Shown here piece after piece: positions 60,201-64,000 of a stretch of DNA of 64,000 nucleotides (its first letter is position 1; each line of letters begins with the position of its first letter). The notes below the pieces were generated by a model. That model was not told where the DNA came from. It ran no database searches and worked only from the letters and a program-made list of their open reading frames with translations. Made by a program: the position numbers and the translations under genes. Source of the stretch: Crotophaga sulcirostris (Eukaryota > Chordata > Aves > Cuculiformes > Crotophagidae); NCBI GenBank assembly GCA_013397455.1, contig VYZB01000377.1:759449-823448 (forward strand), written 5' to 3'.

Positions 60201-63200
60201 ATTAGGAAAAACTATTGGCTTTATATATTTAGAAAACAAACAAAACTTATCTTTACTATTCAACTGGTAAAGCAGCAAAGCAAACATTCTGATCAGTTTA
60301 AAAAATCAGTACGTTGCGAAAGAGTGTTAAACTGTAGGCTTGAAATTTTTATTAAAAAAACAGAGCTAGAAACATTCTGTTGTCCCCTTTGACTTCTGAT
60401 AATAAACTGAGAATCAGCAATGTCAAAGTTGGAAGAACAATAGATCCTAACAAGAATTCTGAAAAGGTCAAAACTGACCTATCTGTCTTAACACAGAATG
60501 AAAAGGATATTTGATGAAAACTGCTAGCACCTACACGCAGGAGTCTTTGTATCTTTTATACATTGAAAGCAAAGGATAAATAAAATTACATTAAAACTGT
60601 CAGCTTAAGAAGAATTCTATGAATATACTTTATTGCAGCTTTTCATCGTGTTGTGGCTATTGTTGTGAGCATCTTAATTTGAATGAAAAGTGCACTCCAC
60701 CTCTCCAAATCCTTTCTGTTCAGAACCTGGGCTGGATAGTTCATGCAGAACTGAACCATTTGTGAATAATGCATTGCTAATAACTAGAACAAGCAACTTT
60801 AAAAAAACCAATTAATAAACAGTGCATCTAAGATTCCTAATTAAAAAAAACAAACTTAAAACCTCACTAAATTTATGTAACATGTATTTGCCAGCCATTT
60901 CATCAGTCACATAGAATATTTAGTATTTTCATACTTTCACTAAATTATCTAATTTCCTATATCTTACTTCAATATAGTATCATCCACAGTGTTGAAAGAA
61001 AAAAAAATGCAACAAACCTCTCTAAACAAAAACACAATATGCACTAAATGTATCACCTGGAGGAGAAGGAAAACTAGTTTCATTTACCTCTGGATCTGAC
61101 CATAAGATCATGTCTTTTTAGTGCCATTCTGCAAATCTGGCCTTTTCAGGATAGCATTCCAAAAAAAATGTTCTTGTGGAAGAGAAGGCAGCGGCAGCTG
61201 TGGGTATAGGCAGGGTCAAATTTAAGGAGCACAGAAAGACAACAACTGGACAACTGTCTCACAAGCTTCTTTCTCAGAAACCTCAGGGGAATATCTGTGA
61301 TCAAAATCTCTTTCCAAAGGAGAGCAGAAGATACATGCTGCTCTTGCTCTGTCCCAGCATCAGGGAGTGTGCTAGTTTCCAGCATTATCCCTCTCACTCC
61401 CTGCCAGATCACCCCCAGAAGTTTCTCCTCCCTCACCTCCCAGCATAGTTGTGATACTTTGCAGATAATGTCAAAACCATTTGTTTTTTGGTTTTGGGAT
61501 GGCAAGAAACAAATTTATCCATCGCTTTCTGTCATTCAGGCCTCTAGTATCGTCACCAATATACTGCCCTGTGAAAACATTTGCCTGCTGTCAGTTAACT
61601 AACAGCTTTATCTATTTTAAGATTCTTTGGAATATAGGAGAGTTATCATTAAAAATATTCTAGATTCTATTCACAGCTACATATTAGAATTTAAAACTGG
61701 GGGTCAAAGTATGTTATGGTATATTAAAAATGCACTAAATCTATCTTAAGCCATAAATTTATTCATCTTTGTTATTATTGTATCCTGGTTTTCACATATT
61801 TTGGCATCACTGTTAACCTACTGAGCTTAGAACTACTTTGCAGCATGTAGATATACTCTGTATCACAGGAATGTGTTAATTGACAAAAACATTTACAAAA
61901 AGTTTAAAGTATCTTTCTTTTTTAATTTTTGACATTTGACTAAAATTGAAATACATAACTAAGGGTAGCATATTGCATAAGATGCATATGCACATAACAT
62001 AAGACAGCATGTCATGATAAAGACTGCAGAGTTCTATCAGATCCCTTTCTTCAGCCACTTTCAACTTAGTTGGCACTCTACCAGCTAAAAATTTTTTCAA
62101 ACAGTATGGTATAAAACATAATTGCTTAGTTACAAAACTGAAGTTTATTTGAAGTTTGCCTTTATTCTACTATTTATTTAAACACGTTTAATTTTCCTAC
62201 ATAACTCTCATTACTACTTTCCATATTTTTGGATGTAGATACCTAAGTTTCTACAGCTCTGTGCCCTAAGATCATGAACAGTAATCTTCATGATTATTTA
62301 AATACATTACAGTTATTTAAGTAGGTATTTCTTAGAAAGCTGTACTTCGGTACGTTCTGATAACTGACATTAATTATTCTGTGTCAAACCTGCAAGCGTT
62401 CCCATATTATCATATACATCTACAGTGCTCATATCCAGACATTCTTCTTACATGCTTTACAAAGGATTCTTCTGGTTCAAGAATATCCATGGAAAAAAAT
62501 ATTCTTTGAGATTAAGTTCTGTTAAGAGCAATTTGGTTAGGGCCTCTGGATTAATCTCTATTAAATTCTATTAGATCTTTTCCTAAGGGTAATGTTTTCA
62601 TATAATGAAATCCTGTAAACACAAGGTCAGGCAGTGAACCATGGCTAAGCTGCACAAAATTAAATTCTGGAAAGACTACATGCAAGGTCTTCCTTTCCTT
62701 GTTGTTCATCTAATCCTTGGATAACTCATGGTCAATTCTACAGAGGAAATACTTAGCAGACTTGTCCACACATGCTTGTGCAGCAAAGAAACTGCAGTCT
62801 CATCTAGTTGGTCATAATGAAACACTTGGCCCCTTTGATAAAGTTCACATTCAGCTTTCACATTCAGGCTTCTCCAACAAAATCACAAGGCTAGAGAGTG
62901 GGAGGGTCACCACTGATACATCTTTTATCTTTCCTTGACAGTGCTATAGAGAGCAGCCAAGACCAAAAGATCCACCATTTTAGCTCTGGTCACAAAACTA
63001 CCAGAATATATTGATTTCCAAAAGTACAATACACCAAACACTTACTTACTATTTAAATGTAACTTTTAAAACACCTAGTATTAACTCTGATGATCAACCG
63101 CTGTAAGGTCAGTCGTTATAACGGAAGAAATCATCACAAAATCAGTGTCTGAAGCTCTTTGTTTCAGCTATCTTCATTAGTCTTAGGGAAGGAAATCCTC

Positions 63201-64000
63201 CAAGTCTTTAGAGAATCACAACATTTAATGTATTAACATGATTAAAAGTGATGGTAGTAATCCTTGCTAAAAATAATCCTTTGTTTTTTAATCTCTCAGA
63301 ATAGGAGCAATGGTAGCCCTCAGCACTACCCCTTTGAACCATATCCCTAGCGCAGGAAAGCAATGTGCTCTAGTTCTAGTATATCAGTAACATTTCATAA
63401 ACAAATGGAACAACTTCTATCCTTAAAATTCCACATTTTAAAAGTGGAACTCAGCTATTTTTCTCATACATGCCGTACTTGGCAGAAGTGAAATGGGCAC
63501 TGTGAACTGGCAAAAAGCAGCATTGGATTTTTTCCTACGTGTTCAATAGCTAATTAAAATAATCATGACTGAGTGAAATAGCCATAAGAATCTAAATGAA
63601 CAAATCCTTCTCAAAATTCAAAATAAAATGCTTTAGCATAGACTTTTCTCATATTTGTTAGTTCCTTTCAACAAGTATTCAAAACAGTCCTGGGTGCTCT
63701 GATGTCTGAAAAAAACCCATGCTTTAGACCTCTCCTGCCTGGTAAACTGGCCGAGATTGAAGAGAGGCCTGCTATTTAGCAACACAGGGTATGAATATTT
63801 GGTCTACCAATATGTATTGACTCCATAGTTAACTAAAATTAGATATTTTTTAGTTTTTTAAGGAAATGAGTCTCCTAAAACACTAACTGCCAAAACTGGA
63901 ATCTAATTTCTGGAATTGTGAGGGAATAAACTTCCATTCGCTCCCATTGTTCAAGGAGCCTGGTACACATACGGCAGAACTGAAGGAAACAGATTATTGG
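54249..64000. other. AT-rich unique sequence, no gene or element identified
   Basis: No CR1, LTR or RNA gene seen. Small minus-strand exon-like pieces: 58146-58181 (36 nt, excellent acceptor cttcttcctcttcacttag, gtaaag donor, KYSKLFLNLRP) and 61088-61128 (41 nt, gtaaat donor, MALKRHDLMVRSR). A GC-richer patch at 61146-61505 has overlapping frames on both strands (119 codons on minus, 90 and 101 on plus) without recognisable motifs. An (ATT)n run lies near 56049-56070 and a (GTT)n run near 58005-58020. Confidence 0.45.

Noticed and set aside
1..64000. tRNA, rRNA, snRNA, CRISPR array, bacterial or phage genes
   Set aside because: No cloverleaf boxes, regular spacer arrays, ribosome binding sites or operon-like gene packing were seen on either strand by eye. 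A covariance-model scan was not possible.

Overview
The window looks like 64 kb of an AT-rich vertebrate chromosome, most probably from a bird. Evidence: six fragments of the CR1 non-LTR retrotransposon, one solo LTR of a type common in avian endogenous retroviruses, two very old MIR-type SINE remnants, long non-coding stretches, and no operons, ribosome binding sites or long intact host ORFs. I cannot name the species. No intact protein-coding gene can be read end to end, and nothing here looks like a new defence system, operon or RNA machine.

Layout. 1-16.6 kb is AT-rich unique sequence with a few coding-like patches (2475-2726 minus, 4710-4925 plus, 8949-9048 minus, 15709-16083 plus). 16615-17774 is a solo LTR. 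17.8-24.4 kb is unique sequence with two MIR remnants (19831-19945, 23015-23190) and a CR1 3' end (21520-21920). 24396-25810 is a longer CR1 whose middle is an assembly gap of 986 N (24589-25574). 25.8-33.2 kb is almost featureless. 33.2-36.5 kb holds three CR1 fragments, two of them tail to tail. 37.5-54.3 kb contains the best candidates for exons of an unidentified minus-strand host gene (54193-54248, 53470-53594, 44324-44428, 44110-44220, 43351-43579, 37583-37764), with a possible later exon at 8949-9048. 46022-46135 is a short CR1 tail. 54.3-64 kb has no element or gene I can identify.

How the parts relate. The exon candidates lie on one strand and are separated by kilobases of AT-rich sequence, as expected of a long gene with large introns. 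Some neighbours agree in splice phase (53470-53594 into 44324-44428; 43351-43579 into 37583-37764) and some do not (44324-44428 into 44110-44220; 54193-54248 into 53470-53594). The gene model is therefore provisional, and I could not recognise the protein. The transposon fragments are all 5'-truncated or solo and appear inactive. Repeat family names come from remembered consensus sequences, not from a database search.
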